Positions 62,665 to 64,000 of a DNA stretch of 64,000 nucleotides are shown piece after piece (the first letter of the stretch is position 1; the number at the start of each line of letters is the position of its first letter). This stretch comes from Amaranthus tricolor (Eukaryota > Streptophyta > Magnoliopsida > Caryophyllales > Amaranthaceae), in assembly GCF_026212465.1 (NCBI RefSeq), contig NC_080053.1:2224038-2288037 (forward strand), read 5' to 3'. The position numbers and the translations under genes were made by a program. Below the pieces are notes generated by a model. It did no database searches and was not told the origin of the DNA. It saw nothing but the letters and a program-made list of their open reading frames with translations.

Positions 62665-64000
62665 CCTAACTGTTCCTTATTTAGCTGTTCCTTATCCTTC
62701 CTCTTTTATATGCAAAGCTATGTATGCTTTTCTCGAGGTTGGACCATGTACATCAATATTAGTCAGTAGCTGTTCCTCAGTTCCTGTTCCTTGTGTATCA
62801 ACTCCCTGATCTTGGACTGTTTTGGGTTCAGCACGCTGTTCCTCTGTACTGTTCCCAGTAATACTCTTGTGCTGATCATATGTAGAAGGCGTACTTGTTT
62901 CATTCCCTCCTTCTTCAGCTCGAATTGTCCCCAATTCAGACTCAGCATAGTAAGGCTGTAAATCTCCTATGTTGAATATGGGGGAGACTCCATATCGATC
63001 AGGCAGGTCTACTTTGAACGCATTGTCTCCATATTTTTCAGTAATTTGGAATGGTCCATCGGCTCTTGGCATTAATTTTTTCTTCCTCTGTCTTGGGAAC
63101 CGTTCCTTTCTTAGGTGAATCCATACCCAGTCTCCAATTTTGAACTTATGTGGAGCTGACGTGCTTGAGTTAACTTTTTGCTGGTACTTTGCAGTAGCTT
63201 GTTCAATGTGTTTTTGGGTTTGTCTATGGATTGTCATCATGTCCTCAGCATGCTGCTTAGCATCCCCATGTGGTCTGCAATGTGAAGGAAGATCAATTAA
63301 TGAAACAGGTATTATAGGATTCATTCCATACACACATTCAAAAGGTGATATCTTAGTTGCCCAGCTTGGACTCATATTGTAGGCGAACTCTGCATGACAC
63401 AGCTTCTGGTCCCAATCTCTTAGATTTTTCTTTACCAAAGTTCTAAGGATTGACCCTAATGTTTTGTTGGTAACCTCTGTCTGCCCGTCAGTTTGTGGGT
63501 GATGAGAGGTGCTGTACAGAAGCTTAGTGTTGAGCAGTCTCCAAAGGGTGCTCCAGAAAGAGCTTAAAAACTTGCTATCCCTGTCTGATACTATAGTTCT
63601 AGGGACCCCATGCAGCCGTACAATTTCTGCAAAGTAAAGCTTGGCTATTTGATTAGCATCATTCACCTTATTACATGCTATGAAATGGCTCATTTTGGAG
63701 AACCTGTCTACCACAACCATGACTGCATCTTTGCCCCTCTGTGTTTTAGGTAGGGCAACTATAAAGTCCATACTCACATGTTCCCATGGTCTTTGTGCAA
63801 TGGGTAGGGGTTTGTATTCCCCTCTATGGAATGTTATTTTTGCCTTGATACAAGGCTCACACCTCAAAATAATCTTGCCTACTGTTCCCAACATCTTTGG
63901 CCAATAAAAGTGTTTGGCTAACATATCCAAGGTTTTCTGTATACCAAAGTGTCCTGCTAAGCTTCCCTCATGTATCTCTCTTACTAAGGCTGTTCTTAAA
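62665..64000 (-). mobile_element. Family 2 retrotransposon, second copy, cut by window end
   Basis: Repeats 56916-58251 at an offset of 5749 bp: 3' untranslated sequence, polypurine run and the integrase end of pol. The remainder is outside the window. With the complete copy it forms an LTR, internal, LTR, internal tandem. Confidence 0.9.
62692..64000 (-). CDS. pol: Ty3/gypsy Pol polyprotein, C-terminal part (integrase), truncated by window
   Basis: Encodes the last 435 residues or so of Pol, open to the window edge. It includes the integrase zinc finger, the D, D35, E core and the GPF module, matching the pol at 56943-60599. Two substitutions from that copy are visible: Asn1090 to Lys and Met1198 to Ile (numbering of the complete copy). 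There is no stop or frameshift, so this copy also looks recently active or recently duplicated. Confidence 0.9.
   Translation of the reverse strand, partial: LRTALVREIHEGSLAGHFGIQKTLDMLAKHFYWPKMLGTVGKIILRCEPCIKAKITFHRGEYKPLPIAQRPWEHVSMDFIVALPKTQRGKDAVMVVVDRFSKMSHFIACNKVNDANQIAKLYFAEIVRLHGVPRTIVSDRDSKFLSSFWSTLWRLLNTKLLYSTSHHPQTDGQTEVTNKTLGSILRTLVKKNLRDWDQKLCHAEFAYNMSPSWATKISPFECVYGMNPIIPVSLIDLPSHCRPHGDAKQHAEDMMTIHRQTQKHIEQATAKYQQKVNSSTSAPHKFKIGDWVWIHLRKERFPRQRKKKLMPRADGPFQITEKYGDNAFKVDLPDRYGVSPIFNIGDLQPYYAESELGTIRAEEGGNETSTPSTYDQHKSITGNSTEEQRAEPKTVQDQGVDTQGTGTEEQLLTNIDVHGPTSRKAYIALHIKEEG

Noticed and set aside
56947..64000. Chromodomain at the end of family 2 integrase
   Set aside because: After the GPF module the tail has no aromatic-cage pattern that I can recognise, so centromere targeting cannot be claimed from the sequence.

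Overview
The window looks like repeat-only heterochromatin from a plant nuclear genome. Both LTR retrotransposon families in it have a primer binding site matching plant initiator-methionine tRNA (TGGTATCAGAGC on the minus strand). One family carries a complete Ty3/gypsy-type gag and pol. I see no host protein gene, tRNA, rRNA or CRISPR array. The species cannot be told from the sequence alone.

Layout. (1) 1-6826: minus-strand tandem array of a short non-autonomous LTR element (family 1), ordered partial LTR, internal, LTR, internal, LTR, with a 3390-bp period (924-bp LTR plus 2466-bp internal region). Each internal region has one long ORF (437 codons, acidic, function unknown) and no visible protease, reverse transcriptase or integrase. 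(2) 6827-12918: satellite array. (3) 12919-16352: a third family 1 copy whose left LTR is cut to 39 bp behind a 5-bp filler and whose ORF has a nonsense mutation. (4) 16353-56409: 40 kb more of the same satellite. (5) 56410-64000: minus-strand Ty3/gypsy element (family 2), again in a shared-LTR tandem, ordered LTR, gag-pol, LTR, pol running off the window, with a 5749-bp period.

The satellite is the main subject. Its monomer is 42 bp and resolves into six degenerate heptamers (consensus AATGAAC, with G4 and A5 the steadiest positions). About 15 monomers form a 630-bp higher-order unit, and still larger blocks (882, 1862, 1974, 2912 and 3885 bp) are duplicated head to tail. The largest duplication, at an offset of 9526 bp, carried an entire family 1 internal region and LTR along with satellite. 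Rare 49-bp and 56-bp monomers (one or two extra heptamers) explain every block period that is not a multiple of 42. My count gives about 145 monomers in the first array and about 951 in the second. The 7-bp register is kept over 40 kb apart from one 2-bp deletion near 26895.

Family 2 gag and pol lie in one reading frame separated by a single UAG codon, so Pol may be made by stop-codon readthrough, or the stop may be a recent mutation. The many long minus-strand ORFs in the satellite follow from a repeat length divisible by three and are not annotated as genes.
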